Part shown: positions 35,501 through 45,763 of the stretch, one piece after another
Layout of the letters: each line of letters opens with the position of its first letter
Numbering within the stretch: position 1 is the first letter of the stretch
NCBI GenBank assembly: GCA_019426215.1
Contig: CM033393.1
Location: 27,220,591-27,284,590, forward strand
Direction of reading: 5' to 3'
From: Buddleja alternifolia
Lineage: Eukaryota > Streptophyta > Magnoliopsida > Lamiales > Scrophulariaceae
DNA length: 64,000 nucleotides
Notes under the pieces: model-generated
Databases searched by the model: none
The model's input: only the letters and a program-made list of their open reading frames with translations
Told to the model about the DNA's origin: nothing
Made by a program: the position numbers and the translations under genes

Positions 35501-37587
35501 ACATTGATCTCGAAATACATAGTTGTTATCACTATCAGTTTATCTGGCCACCTCGAGTTAATGTTTCTAATATTGTCAAGTCATGAATTGTATGTGTTGA
35601 CAGGGGATGCTATTTCCAGGTTAACAATTCGGTGAAGCTTGGAATGTCAATTTCCACTGCCTTCAGTACCGCGTTACAAACTTGGGCAACTTGGGTTGAC
35701 AATATGATTAATCCAGAAAAGACACGCATCTTTTTCCGAACTTTTGAACCATCTCACTGGAGGTAATAATCTATATTCAGATCATTTGGATTGTCCTTCT
35801 CTTAACTGTGATGCTAAATGTGACTTTTCCTTCAAATATCTTTTAGTGGTTCCTACTATTATTCAGTGATCTCTTTTTTCCAAAACATATAAAATTCACT
35901 CTTTTACATTATAGTCATTAGCTGGCAAAATTGGAAGTTTAGTCGCATGGGATAGGGCCATTTTAAGTCTAGTCTTGCGCTTTACGCCTATTTTGGAACT
36001 AGTCCGAGTTGCAATGTTAGTCCTTATTTTAAGAATTGATCCCTTGCTTTATTTTCTGTTAGTTTCTAATGGAAAATCTAACAGCATTGACCATTCCGTT
36101 AAAAACTAACAGAATGGTCAACTAAAAATTGCAATTTGGCCTCTGAAACTATATAGCTTATATCCTGTTTTTTTTTTTCTGAGATAATCGATTACATCTA
36201 TCAATTACACCATGAATATACCATGAATATGAATCATCAATCAGCATATAACACTAATATTAAATTACAATAGTTAACAACTACCAATAAAGTAGAGAAA
36301 GACCCACACGTTGTCGGTGGGAGTAGAACCCAAGACATTTAATATCTTGGGGCATCAGCTTTGCCAGTAGGGCTAGGCATCATCTGCAACTATATAGCTT
36401 ATATCAAACACCCCCTAAACAAATTCTTTTTTACTTACCCGCCTGAAAAATTAAAGAAAAAAAATTCATCATCTTCCCCAACCATACGCCTGGTTCAAAA
36501 ACACCCCTTGCAGTCAGCCACCACATCTCCTCTAACCCCGCCACCCAAACCCTCTGCCGCCTGATTTCACAGCCCTCCCCTCTTCGCCCGCTTCCCAGCC
36601 CTCAACCAAATCCCAGCCCTACTGTCACCCTGCAGCTTCCTCTCCCCACTTTCTCTCCTTTTTCCTTTTTTTCTTAAATAATATATTAGTTAACAAATAT
36701 ATTATATTTAAACTGAATTAAAACCCTAAACTTTGATCTAAATCAGCCTTTTAATTTTTTTTTAAAATTTTCAGGGTTAAGTTAAATTAATATTTGTTTA
36801 GGGGTGGGGGGTGTTTGATACAATTTGTATAGTGCAGGGGATAATGCAATTTTAAAAATACATTTCATTTAGTTTCCGTTAACTTTCAACAGAAAATAAA
36901 GTATTAGACTAACGTTGGCTTAAAAAAGGACTAATGTTGGGTGTTTTCCAAATTATAGGGACTATTTTTGGAATCATGTAAAGCGCGGGCCTAAAACTAA
37001 AACCGTTCAATACCGTGGCACTAAATTTGCAATTTTACCTCATTACCCAAATATTATGACTGCTGTAATGCTTGGTGAAAAGAAAAAAAACTATGTTTGA
37101 TTATTCTGATAAACATTACATATTTTTGCCCTCAACATCTGAAGGGTGCTGTAATGCTTGGTGAAAAGAAAAAAAACTATATTTGATTATTCTGATAAAC
37201 ATTACATATTTTTGCCCTCAACATCTGAAGGGTCATCAGTATTCAACTGTTTTATTGTTTAGTTTTTGTTCTTAAGAACTGGTTATATGTGTGTATATCA
37301 GGAATCTAACTTTGCGCCAGTGTGATGTGAGTAAGTTACCTCTTTCAGAAATTGAAGGAAAGGACTTTAGTCCATTTTCAGACAGTGTATTTGAGGTGGT
37401 AAAGAATATGACGGTACCTGTTACTGTTGTTCATATAACTCCCATGTCGGCATTTAGAAGTGATGCACATGTAGGTACCTGGAGTGACCGTCCATCTCTA
37501 TCTGATTGTAGCCATTGGTGTCTACCTGGAGTGCCTGATATCTGGAACGAAATTGTCCTTTCATATCTTCTTCGCGAAGATCATTGA
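32574..37587 (+). CDS. TBL: Trichome birefringence-like (TBL) protein, probable cell-wall polysaccharide O-acetyltransferase
   Basis: Exons 32574-33385, 35604-35762 and 37302-37587 give 418 residues; all junctions are GT-AG and keep frame. TBL proteins are Golgi type II membrane proteins that transfer acetyl groups to wall polysaccharides. An N-terminal basic stretch and a membrane anchor (about 41-63) are followed by a TBL/PMR5N domain (about 87-139: CDLFDGLWV, YNASECPFVEQGFNCFANGR, WRWKPKNCDIPR). The esterase motif GDS is at 160-162 (VVFVGDSMSRTQWESL). The second motif, DxxH, is in exon 3 at D392-H395 (DCSHWCLPGVPD). Length is usual for the family and the catalytic residues are present, so it looks functional. 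Sequence feel is closest to the TBL6-TBL11 group, so substrate is uncertain. Confidence 0.93.
33386..35603 (+). other. TBL intron 1 (2,218 bp)
   Basis: Donor gagac|gtaagt, acceptor gttgacag|ggg. AT-rich with a T run near 35405-35420; no transposon ends or coding frame recognised. Confidence 0.85.
35923..37039. mobile_element. Foldback DNA transposon in TBL intron 2
   Basis: The outer 170-190 bp on each side are inverted repeats of each other. The left end starts tggcaaaattgg; the right end, reversed, starts ggtaaaattgc, with gcgctttac shared further in. Flanks tcattagc (35915-35922) and tcattacc (37040-37047) form an 8-bp duplication with one mismatch. No transposase is present. The 8-bp duplication fits hAT or a MULE; the class is uncertain. 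Confidence 0.7.
36165..36387 (-). mobile_element. tRNA-derived SINE inside the foldback element
   Basis: Flanked by an 18-bp perfect direct repeat aactatatagcttatatc (36147-36164 and 36388-36405). On the minus strand it has a tRNA-like A box (tggcaaagctgatg), a B box (gggttctactccc) and ends in an A-rich tail (the T run at 36167-36178). This is the anatomy of a plant tRNA-SINE. It entered after the foldback element. Confidence 0.8.
37061..37232 (+). repeat. 86-bp tandem duplication in TBL intron 2
   Basis: Two copies, 37061-37146 and 37147-37232, with a single visible difference (actatg vs actata). It ends about 70 bp before exon 3, so it is recent and close to the acceptor. Confidence 0.95.
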
Positions 37588-38100
37588 AATCAAAGATGTT
37601 TTGCAGTGTTCTCAAGTTGGCTGGCAAATTTTGAACAAAGGTGTACGCTAGATTGCAAGATAAAGGTCTTGTTAATTTTTTCTTTCCGATTCTTTGTCCA
37701 GAAAAGAAGCATTTAATGTTTCTTTGTTCTGCTGTGATGAGAATTATACGTGTACTGTTGTAGTTTTTGTCCAAAATAGAAAAATGTTGAGAGAGCATGA
37801 AAGTCAAATTTTGTAACGGCATTTATGAAGTTTTGTGATTTGCATCCGGTAGTCTATTTAGTAAAATTATTCTCTTTGGTTAAATCATAAATGTGTGATG
37901 AATCTACAACGCATGCTCTCAACTAGGGGTGGCAATTTGGGTCTAAACATATATTTTCAACTCAACCCAATTAGGTTTTAATTGAGTTGGGTCCTAACTT
38001 TTTTTCTCTTTGGTTCCAAATGGGTTGGTTCTCACTTGTTTTTATTAATATATGAGTCCAATTGGGTTTTAAGTTGGATCCAAATTGGGTCTAACTTAGG
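37588..38100 (+). other. TBL 3' UTR and downstream flank
   Basis: Non-coding; the transcript probably ends within 37800-37900. From 37924 the words aggggtggcaatttgggt and repeated ttgggtt mark the start of a degenerate repeat that leads into the CA-rich minisatellite. Confidence 0.5.
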
Positions 38101-38107
38101 TTGAAAT

Positions 38108-38530
38108 TTAATACACACACAACAAACAATTTACACAAAGACTGGAACACATTTACACACACAACATGCTTTTTACACACACTACACATATTTTACACAC
38201 GCTTCACACTTTTACACGCACTATGCACTTTTACACACACATCACACTTTTATACACAATGCACACTTTTTACACACAGTACACACTTTTACACATACAC
38301 TACATACTTTTACACACACCACATATTTAGACACACTTACACTTTTTACTCACACTATACATTTGTTACACACACTACACACTTTTACACACACACTACA
38401 CCTATTTACACACACACTACACACTTTTACACACACTGCACATTTTTTTATATACACTACACACTTTTTATACACACTACACATATTTACATACACTACA
38501 CACATTTTACAAAAACTGCACACATCTCAA
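38108..38530. repeat. CA-rich minisatellite (acacacttttacac)n
   Basis: About 420 bp of irregular 18-21 bp units combining acacacac, actacacac and ttttac. It stays open as a 165-codon frame of Thr/His/Phe/Tyr only because the repeat lacks stops. Confidence 0.9.
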
Positions 38531-38711
38531 ACAATCAAAAAGAGAGAAGTAATTACCAAAAAAAATATGTAAATACGAGAGAAGTAAATGTACGATAATT
38601 AATGGAATTCGGCAATTTGGAGGACTCTATATGTAATTATTGAAAAATCGCGTCTGACAACGCAGAGTTGTAGGAAATGGTGGAATTGAACACAATATGT
38701 TCATACCGTTA

Positions 38712-38848
38712 TCTAAAAAAAAGATAAAATAAAATAAAAAAACACAATATGTGTTAGATATATTGTGTATGAAAAGTTATCTAAAAAAAAAAGATAAAAT
38801 AAAATAAAAAAACACAATATGTGTTAGATATATTGTGTATGAAAAGTG
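38712..38848. repeat. Tandem duplication of about 75 bp
   Basis: The block atctaaaaaaaagataaaat followed by cacaatatgtgttagatat and attgtgtatgaaaag occurs twice in direct succession; a partial earlier copy begins near 38690. Confidence 0.8.
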
Positions 38849-38849
38849 T

Positions 38850-40034
38850 GTAACCACCACTTTTGCATATGAAATTCGAACACCGTACGTATCCGAGATA
38901 CAAGATATTAGTGGATAATATTAATCTACACCGTGAGTAGATAAGTTTAGAATTTCGAATTCTTAATTCGGACTCGTAACGAATGAGAAATTAAGTGTTA
39001 AAGTGGGGTGTTTGAATATGGATATCCCACATTATATTAAAACCATAAGTTGAATGGGTTTATATATAGTAAATGGGTTTATATACAATTACCTTGAGGT
39101 AAAGGATTGGCCCTTTGAGTCATCTCACCTTTGTGGGTTTTGTAGGGGGAGAGGACCTAGCTTTGGTTCAATTTACCACATGCCCGCACCGCCGTCACCG
39201 CCCGCCCGCCAGGACCAGGCTCTGGCTCAGGTCCATGGGCCTAAGCCCGAGCTTGAGGTTTGAGGCTTAAGGTGTGTGTGGTGTGGGCTTGGTCTTGAAA
39301 ACTCACCTTGAGGTGAGTCAAGTGCTGAGAGTTAAGTCAAGGACTGAACTGAACTTGAGTCAACTAAATCAAGTATTGAACTCAACTTGAGTCAAGACTC
39401 ATGACCTCAATTAATATTTTTGGACAAAGTTTAATTGGATCTCTCTTGAAAAATCCAACTACTGAAATTGCTGAAATGTATTAAAAACGTGGTTGAATAA
39501 AAAGCTGGCCACTTTTCGTTCAAATTTTTGAACCAGCTTCTAGAAGGACCATTTGACTTCAGCAGCCAAACAGTCACATATCTGTAACAGGCAGATTTAT
39601 TTCTGCTGTTACAGATATATTTTAAAAGCAAGTTTTAACTCGGTTTTAATGCATTGTCTGAATTTCAAGTCTATTAATAGACTCCTCCATAGTCTGATTT
39701 TACACATCGAAATCAAGCATTTCATCTCTTATATTCTTCTCTCTAAAAGTTGAAGTTGTTCTTGAGTTCGTTTGATTTTTTGGATTAGAAGTGGTTCGTA
39801 ATTCAGAAATTAATCGATGTATCTTGGGACGCTATTGCAGAAACCTATACCACCTGTAGCGGGGCAATTTTTCTTTAAGGAAAGAAAGTGATCTCTCGCC
39901 TCGATTATTCATTCTTACGATTTTCAGTTTGTTCGAATTCTTATTCAAGTTCTTGTTTGGTAGAAGTTTGTAAAAACAAACTTAACGCAAAATTCTTTTT
40001 TGTTGTTCATTTATGTCAATTCGAAATTCTGAAA
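38850..40034 (+). other. Probable 5' LTR and leader of the 39-44 kb Copia element
   Basis: Non-coding. A promoter-like tatatatagtaaatggg and a pyrimidine-rich stretch precede gag; repeated gag(t)tcaa(g) words occur at 39300-39410. Boundaries are inferred. Confidence 0.4.
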
Positions 40035-40883
40035 ATGGCGAATGTTGGTGATGTTGGTGACCATGATGATGTTTCCACTACCCTTGACTTCGGACTTAGC
40101 CCGGGTGCTAGTCTTGGTCTTGGTATTGGCGCTGGTTCCGATTTAGGTACCGGTTTTGGTCTAGGATCTGGTCCTGCTTCCGGTTCTGGTCCTAGTTCCG
40201 GTTTTGTTCCAACTTCTGGTCCTGGTTCTGGTTCTAGTTTTGGTCCTGGTACATTTGTTCCACCAGCTAATCTGGTTATTCCGGCTGAGGCTGAAAGGTC
40301 ATCGAAGTTCAGCGGGGCTGACTTCAAGAGGTGGCAACAAAAGATGTTGTTTTACCTCATGACTTTGAGCCTAGCAAGGTTCTTGAGGGAAGATGCTCCA
40401 TCCGCCCCGACTGAGTCTATTGACAACCAACTGAGGGTAGCATATGATGCCTAACACCACTGTGATTTCCTTTGAAGGAATTATATCCTCAGTGGTTTAG
40501 ATAATTCGCTTTACGGCGTTTATCTGTCAGTGAAGCCTGCTAAAGACCTCTGGGAGGCAGTGGATAGGAAGTATAGAACTGAGGACGCCAGACTGAAGAA
40601 GTTCGTGGTCCCAAAGTTCTTAGACTTCAAAATGGTGGACTCTAAGTCCATGACGAGCCAAGTTCAAGAGCTTCAGATAATCATACATGAAGTTCATGCT
40701 GAGAACATGGCTCTGAGTGAGTCCTTCCAAGTTGCTTCTATTATAGAGAAGTTGCCGCCTTCATGGAAGGACTTTAAGAATTACTTGAAGAACAAACGAA
40801 AAGAGATGAGTCTAGAAGACATGGTTGTCCAACTCAAAATTGAGGAAGACAATCGGGGTTCTGACAAGAAGTTCCCTGTGTAG
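40035..40883 (+). pseudogene. Copia gag, broken, with Gly/Ser/Pro-rich N-terminal repeat
   Basis: It starts MANVGDVGDHDD. Residues 25-75 are a low-complexity run of SGP, GSG and GLG words from a gg(t/c)-rich 6-bp-based repeat (about 40095-40270). The UBN2 gag follows: KFSGADFKRWQQKMLFYL, then after a stop at 40454 the frame continues with KPAKDLWEAVDRKYRTED, KFLDFKMVDSKS, IIHEVHAENMALSESFQVA and EKLPPSWKDFKNYLKNKRKE. At least one stop and a frameshift. Confidence 0.9.
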
Positions 40884-40886
40884 GTA

Positions 40887-41372
40887 ATGACAAACATTGC
40901 GAAAGTTCTAGAGAGTTCTAATCGGAAACAAAAATTACAAGGGAAATCCCGAGGAAAATCCCAGAAAAAGAAGGCTGCTGGGAAAGGACAGTCGAGGTTG
41001 GGGACTGGTCATTGGACTAGAGACTGCAAAGAGCCCAAGAAAAAGAAGTCTCAAAGGCAAGGTTCTGGTCAAAACCAGAACAAAGGCAAGAACCAGGTGC
41101 AAAATGAGGTGCACCTAGCTGTTGATGATGTCCAGAGCATCAACGAGATGATCGACAACCTGTCTAATAACCAGGTGCCAATCGATATGACTGATCTTGA
41201 TCTCACTGCTGTCTTATTCGAAGCCAATTTGATGGACAACCCAAGGGAGTGGTTCGCCATATCTTTTCAGATAGGGGGGCTTTCTCGTCCTATACCCCAA
41301 CTGAAGGACAAAGACTGTTTATGGGCAACTCGGCCACGTCTCCACTGGTCGGAATGGGGAAAGTTTTGCTGA
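40887..41372 (+). pseudogene. Gag C-terminus, degraded zinc knuckle and protease start
   Basis: A basic Lys/Gln/Gly-rich tail, then GHWTRDC: the last half of a CCHC knuckle, the first cysteines being lost. It continues toward the protease; words SSYTPTEGQRLFMGNSATS (41285-41345, next frame) match the start of the protease core. Confidence 0.75.
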
Positions 41373-42376
41373 AGATGACTTCAGACAAAGAGCTGACATT
41401 GACTGAAGTTCGCATGTTTCGAAGATTCGCAAGAATATGGTTTCTGGTTCAGCTTCTGTCAAGAATGAGTTCAAGATAGTCTTCGAGGCTGATAAGTTTT
41501 CATTAACTAAGAGAGAATTTTATGTAGGAAAAAGTTACCTTGAGCAGGGCCTTTTCAAAATGAATGTAATTCGCTCTCTTGTAATTGAAATCAATAGCAA
41601 TAAAAGTATTGGGAATTCTGTTTATTTGCTTGAGTATTCTAATTTGTGGCATGTTAGACTAGGACATGTAAATTATAATACTATTCGAAGATTAATTTAC
41701 TTGACTTATTACCAACTTTTAAAGTTGAAAATGAACAAAAATGCAAAATTTGTGTTGCAGCAAAACTAGTCAAACAACTGTTTCCTTCTGTGGAAAGAAA
41801 CACCACACCTTTAGAACTTATTCACAGTGATATCTGTGATTTGAAGTTTGTGCAAACTAGAGGTGGGAAAAAGCATTTCATTACATTTATAGATGATTGC
41901 ACAAAGTATTGTTATGTGTATTTACTCAAGAGTAAAGACGAAGCGCTTTAGGCGTTTACACATTACAAAACATAAGTTGAAGATCAACTTGGGAAAAGGA
42001 TAAAGGCTACCCGTAGCGATAGAGGTGGCAAATACGAAGCACCGTTTGATGAATTTTGTGCAAATTCAGGCATTATACGTTAAACAACGGCCCCATATTG
42101 ACCACAGTCAAACGAAATAGAGGAGCACAAGAATCGTACTCTTAAGGAAATGATGAATGCGCCGCTGATTAATTCTGGGTCATCTCAGAATTTGTGGGGG
42201 GAGGCGATACACTTTGCCAATTATACTTAACGAAATTCCCCACAAAAGTAGGAGTGAGACTCCATACGAACTTTGGAAAGGTCACAAGCCTTCATATAAG
42301 TACCTCAAAGTGTGGGGGTGTTTGGCTAACGTATAAGTACCCAAACCCAAACAAGTGAAAATAGGGCCTAAAACTG
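41373..42376 (+). pseudogene. Protease end, pre-integrase and integrase, frame-shifted
   Basis: 41437-41769 has FKIVFEADKFSLTK and [14 protein letters not shown] (the H..LGH of the GAG-pre-integrase). Integrase core words follow in other frames: ELIHSDICD (41815), FITFIDDC (41880), RSDRGGKY (42015), QSNEIEEHKNRTL (42105), YELWKGHKPSYKYLKVWGC (42265). Several stops; no continuous frame. Confidence 0.85.
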
Positions 42377-43486
42377 TTGATTGAATATTCATTGGTTATG
42401 CACTTAACAGTAGTCTATCGATTTTTGGTACATAAGTCAGAAATCTCAGAGATTCATGAAGGTACTATCATGGAATCTAGGAATGCTTTGTTTTTTGAGG
42501 ATTTCTTTCCAAGTAAGGAAAGAGGTGAACAAGGTCCTCTTGAAAGAACGCATGATGCCTCTGTGAGTAGTTCTAATCCTGGGGTTGAAGAACCACGTCG
42601 TAGCAAAAGGAAAAGAGTTCCAAAATTATTTGGTCCCGATTTTGTGTCATACACATTAGAAGGGGAACCAAAGACTATTAAGGAAGCTATGTCCAGTTCA
42701 GATGCTCAACTCTATAAAGAAGCTATCAATAGTGAAATCGAGTCTATTATACACAATCATATCTGGGAGTTGGTTGATCTTCTAAACGGAAGTAAGCCTT
42801 TGGGCTATAAATGGTTTCTGAAAAGAAAGTATAAGACTGATGGAACTATTAATAAGTACAAGGCTCATTTGGTAGTCGAAGGATACCGGCAAATGGAAGG
42901 TCCTGATTTCTTTGATAATTATTCCCCGGTAACGAGAATAACATCCATAAAATTACTCATCGCTTTTGCCGCGTTTGCGTAACCTTGAGATACATCAAAT
43001 AGATGTTAAGACTGCATTTCTAAACGGCGAATTAGATGAAGAAATATACATGGAACAACCCAAGGGGTATGTTGCTCCTGGACAGGAGAAGAAAGTATGT
43101 AAACTTGTGAAGTCATTATATGGACTTAAACAAGAGCCAAAGAAATGGCATGAAAAATTTGATAACACAATGTGTCAAATGGTTTCAAAATCAACGAGTA
43201 TGAAAAGTGTGTGTATATTAGACAAACACATAACGCTTATGTCCTGGTATGTCTATATGTAGACGATATGTTGATTATGGGCAGTAATCATGAAATTATC
43301 ATGAATACTAAAGGAATGTTAAAGAAGAACTTTGACATGAAGGATATGGGGTTGACAGATATCATTATAGGGATTAAAATCTTAAGGACATATAAAGGAC
43401 CAGACTTTTCGCAATCTCATTATATTGAGACAGTTTTGGAAAAATTCCTTCCTAGCGATAGTGCACCAAAATGCCAGTGGACTTGA
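42377..43486 (+). pseudogene. Copia reverse transcriptase, frame-shifted
   Basis: 42377-42982 holds the RT entry (KEAINSEIESIIHNHIWEL, SKPLGYKWFLKRKYK.DGTI, YSPVTRITSIK); a stop follows AFAAFA. 42966-43262 has QIDVKTAFLNGELDEEIYME and CKLVKSLYGLKQ. 43172-43486 has the catalytic box LVCLYVDDMLIMGSN and F.MKDMG..D.IIGIKI. Three overlapping frames show two frameshifts. Confidence 0.9.
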
Positions 43487-44164
43487 GCGTTTATCTAAGC
43501 AAAAACCATGGCGAGCCCATATCACAGTTAGAATATGCTAGGGTCATTGGGAGTTTGATGTATATCATGAATTGTTCTCGCCCTGATCTAGCTTAGTTTA
43601 TGAGCAAGTTGAGTAAGGTTTACAAGTAATTCTAGTTTAGAGCATTAGAATGCCCTAACTAGAGTTCTTAAGTATTTAAAATACACTAAAGGGTATGGAT
43701 TACACTACTCAAGATATCCAGTTGTAATTGAAGGATACATCGATGCTAATTGGATATCCGACACTAACGACTCTAAGTCCACGAGTGGGTGTGTATTTAC
43801 CGTTGGTGGAGGAGCAGTGTCGTGGAAATCATCTAAGCAAACTTGCATAGCCTGCTCCACAATGGAATCAGAATTCATAGCTTTAGATAAAGTTGGTGAA
43901 GAAGCTGAATGACTACGAAATTTCTTAGAAGATATTCCCTATTGAGGAAAAACTGTGTCTCCTATTTTAATTCATTGCGACAGTATGTCGGCAATTCGAA
44001 AGGCAAAGAGTAGTTTGTATAATGATAAGTCTAGACATATTCGTTGTAGACAAAATACCAATAAGCAATTGATCTCTAACGGGATTATTTTCATTGATTA
44101 TGTGAAATCAAAGGAAAATATTGCAGATCCTTTGATGAAAGAATTGCCTAGAGATCAAATATAA
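43487..44164 (+). pseudogene. Copia RT end and RNase H, broken
   Basis: SLMYIMNCSRPDLA and [16 protein letters not shown] words at 43550-43755, then [21 protein letters not shown] (43785-43850), then 43955-44164 with IHCDSMSAIRKAKSSLYNDKSRHI and KENIADPL. Stops interrupt the frame. Confidence 0.85.
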
Positions 44165-44302
44165 TGCCTATCAAGAGGAATGGGATTAAGGACTACAAAT
44201 TAAGAACGGACACAGCGGAAACCCAACCATATTTCAGAACCTCCGCCGCCAGCCTCATCGTTAGTAATGATTCCACCCCATGCAACCAAGGTGTTCTAGA
44301 TC

Positions 44303-45460
44303 ACTCAAAAGGCACTACTGGCTCTTATTGAAAACGCTTCAGTGAGGCCAACAACGCTGACAGTCCAACAATATTCCCAGGCACACTTGTCACGCTCAAC
44401 GCCTGTTCCATCTGCTGTCGAGGGGCAAGATCCCCACGTGAGAAGTCATCAAGAGTCGCCCCCACCTCAAGAGAAGGGGCCTCAAGTTCCTTCCCCTCAG
44501 TCAGTTCATAGGGTCCAGGAGCCTCAAGCGAAGTGTCGCCCCAATAGAGTGGTGCCCAGCCAATCTCCTCGTCAAGGCCAAGAGTCTTTAACCCTTGGCG
44601 GAATTGGATCAAGGCAGTCCAACTCCCAGGTGAATGGGGAAGCACACGAAAAGGAAGAGAACAACATGGTTTTACCTCAGGACAGGCCACCGAGGGAAAG
44701 AGACCGAAGGCCAACGCCTCCAAGGTCACCATATAGAGGTCGTACATCCTTGACCTCCAAAGAGACCTTGCCAAGGCGCGAAGGCCGACGTAAATGTGAA
44801 CCCCGCCATGACGAAAGTTTGGAGAACCGTGGAAAGTATGAGGATATGCAGCTAGTACCCTTAGTTGTAAATCCCCGCAAGAGAAGTCCTTTCTGCCCGA
44901 CAATTTTGGCAGAGTCACTACCGCAAGGGCTCAAGATACCACACCTGAACGAGTATGAGGGAGCTGGAGACCCTCACGAGCACATTCGCAAGTTCAATGC
45001 TAAGGCTGACATGTATGACATCAGTGACGCGGTATACAGTAAGATTTTTCGGACCACCCTATTAGTTCGGGCCCTTAGCTGGTTTAACCAATTGACAGCC
45101 GGTAGCATTACCGGCTTCGAGTAGTTGACAAGGCGTTTCCTTAACCAATTTTCCATTAACAAGAAGTATCCAAAGTCAACCTCATTTCTATTCATGGTGG
45201 TACAAAAAGATGGAGAATCCTTGAGAGAGTACATACATCGATTCTCCGCAACGGTGTTTGAGGTACTATACGCCAACCACAAGTTGCTATTAGGAATAAT
45301 ACAAAGGAATTTGCGCGATAGTAGATTCAAGGAGTCTATAGTTGGGAAGCCGCCAGCAACTATGGAGGAACTGTTGGCAAGAGCTGAAGAATACATTAGG
45401 ATCGAAGAGACTATCGGTCCAGCAAAGCACCTAAAGTGTCTCCCCATATATTTGGGTGCA
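44303..45460 (+). pseudogene. Ty3/gypsy gag (Tat/Ogre type), one internal stop
   Basis: The two plus-strand frames are one protein split by the TAG at 45122-45124. The N-terminal part is a Pro/Gln/Arg-rich linker. The gag domain follows: ILAESLPQGLKIPHLNEYEG, AGDPHEHIRKFNAKADMYD, RALSWFNQL..GSITGFE (stop) LTRRFLNQFS, ESLREYIHRFSATVFEV, then PPATMEELLARAEEYIRIEE. These are diagnostic of the Tat/Ogre gag. Apart from the one stop, the frame is open. Confidence 0.85.
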
Positions 45461-45763
45461 TTTCCAACCCGCTCTACCAAGATGATGAAGTTCCTGGTGG
45501 TCAAAGCCCCCTCCACCTACAATGTCATTTTGGGGAGGCCGAGCTTAAACCTATTCCAAGCCGTCATATCCACCTTTCATATGAAGCCTATGGGGACCTG
45601 TGAAGCCATTGGTGACGTGAAAGTAGCAAGAGAATGCTACGCTCACGCTTTAAAAGAGCCTGAAAGGAAGAATGACAGCGTTGACCACAGTGACAAAGGG
45701 AAACAAGTCATTATAAACTTAATCCCGCTAAAGAAAAGACACTTGGGGGCAAGACCCAACTAG
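45461..45763 (+). pseudogene. Protease C-terminal remnant fused to gag
   Basis: In frame with gag: FLVVKAPSTYNVILGRPSLN, then AVISTFHMKPM and VARECYAHALKEPERK. This is the conserved end of the Ty3/gypsy protease region (Y(N)(V/A)ILGRP). The protease active site and the zinc knuckle that should precede it are missing, so a deletion joins gag at about 45460 to this point. Confidence 0.85.

Larger units (their letters stand above)
35763..37301 (+). other. TBL intron 2 (1,539 bp), mostly transposon-derived
   Basis: Donor tggag|gtaata, acceptor tatatcag|gaat. About 1.1 kb is a foldback element with a SINE inside, and 172 bp is an 86-bp tandem duplication. Confidence 0.85.
38850..44225 (+). mobile_element. 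Decayed Copia retrotransposon without a recognisable 3' LTR
   Basis: Plus-strand gag, protease, pre-integrase, integrase, RT and RNase H follow in Copia order from 40035 to 44164, with several frameshifts and stops. DNA upstream of gag (about 38850-39850) contains atatcccacattatatt and gggtttatatatacaa words typical of a Copia LTR, but without a second LTR its limits cannot be set. The standard tRNA-Met primer site was not found. The sequence stops shortly after RNase H and meets Ty3/gypsy gag DNA near 44230. Confidence 0.75.

Noticed and set aside
36165..36387. A functional tRNA gene on the minus strand, from A and B boxes
   Set aside because: No cloverleaf can be made, an A-rich tail is present and an 18-bp duplication flanks it; it is a SINE. 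The same applies to 50022-50200.
38101..38598. 165-codon ORF rich in Thr, His, Phe and Tyr
   Set aside because: It is the translation of the acacacttttac minisatellite, which lacks stop codons by composition; a second frame is open as well.
44325..44918. 197-codon minus-strand ORF opposite the gypsy gag
   Set aside because: It is a shadow of the plus-strand gag frame with no recognisable domain; several similar antisense ORFs (14274-14585, 40016-40327, 22455-22670) were left out for the same reason.
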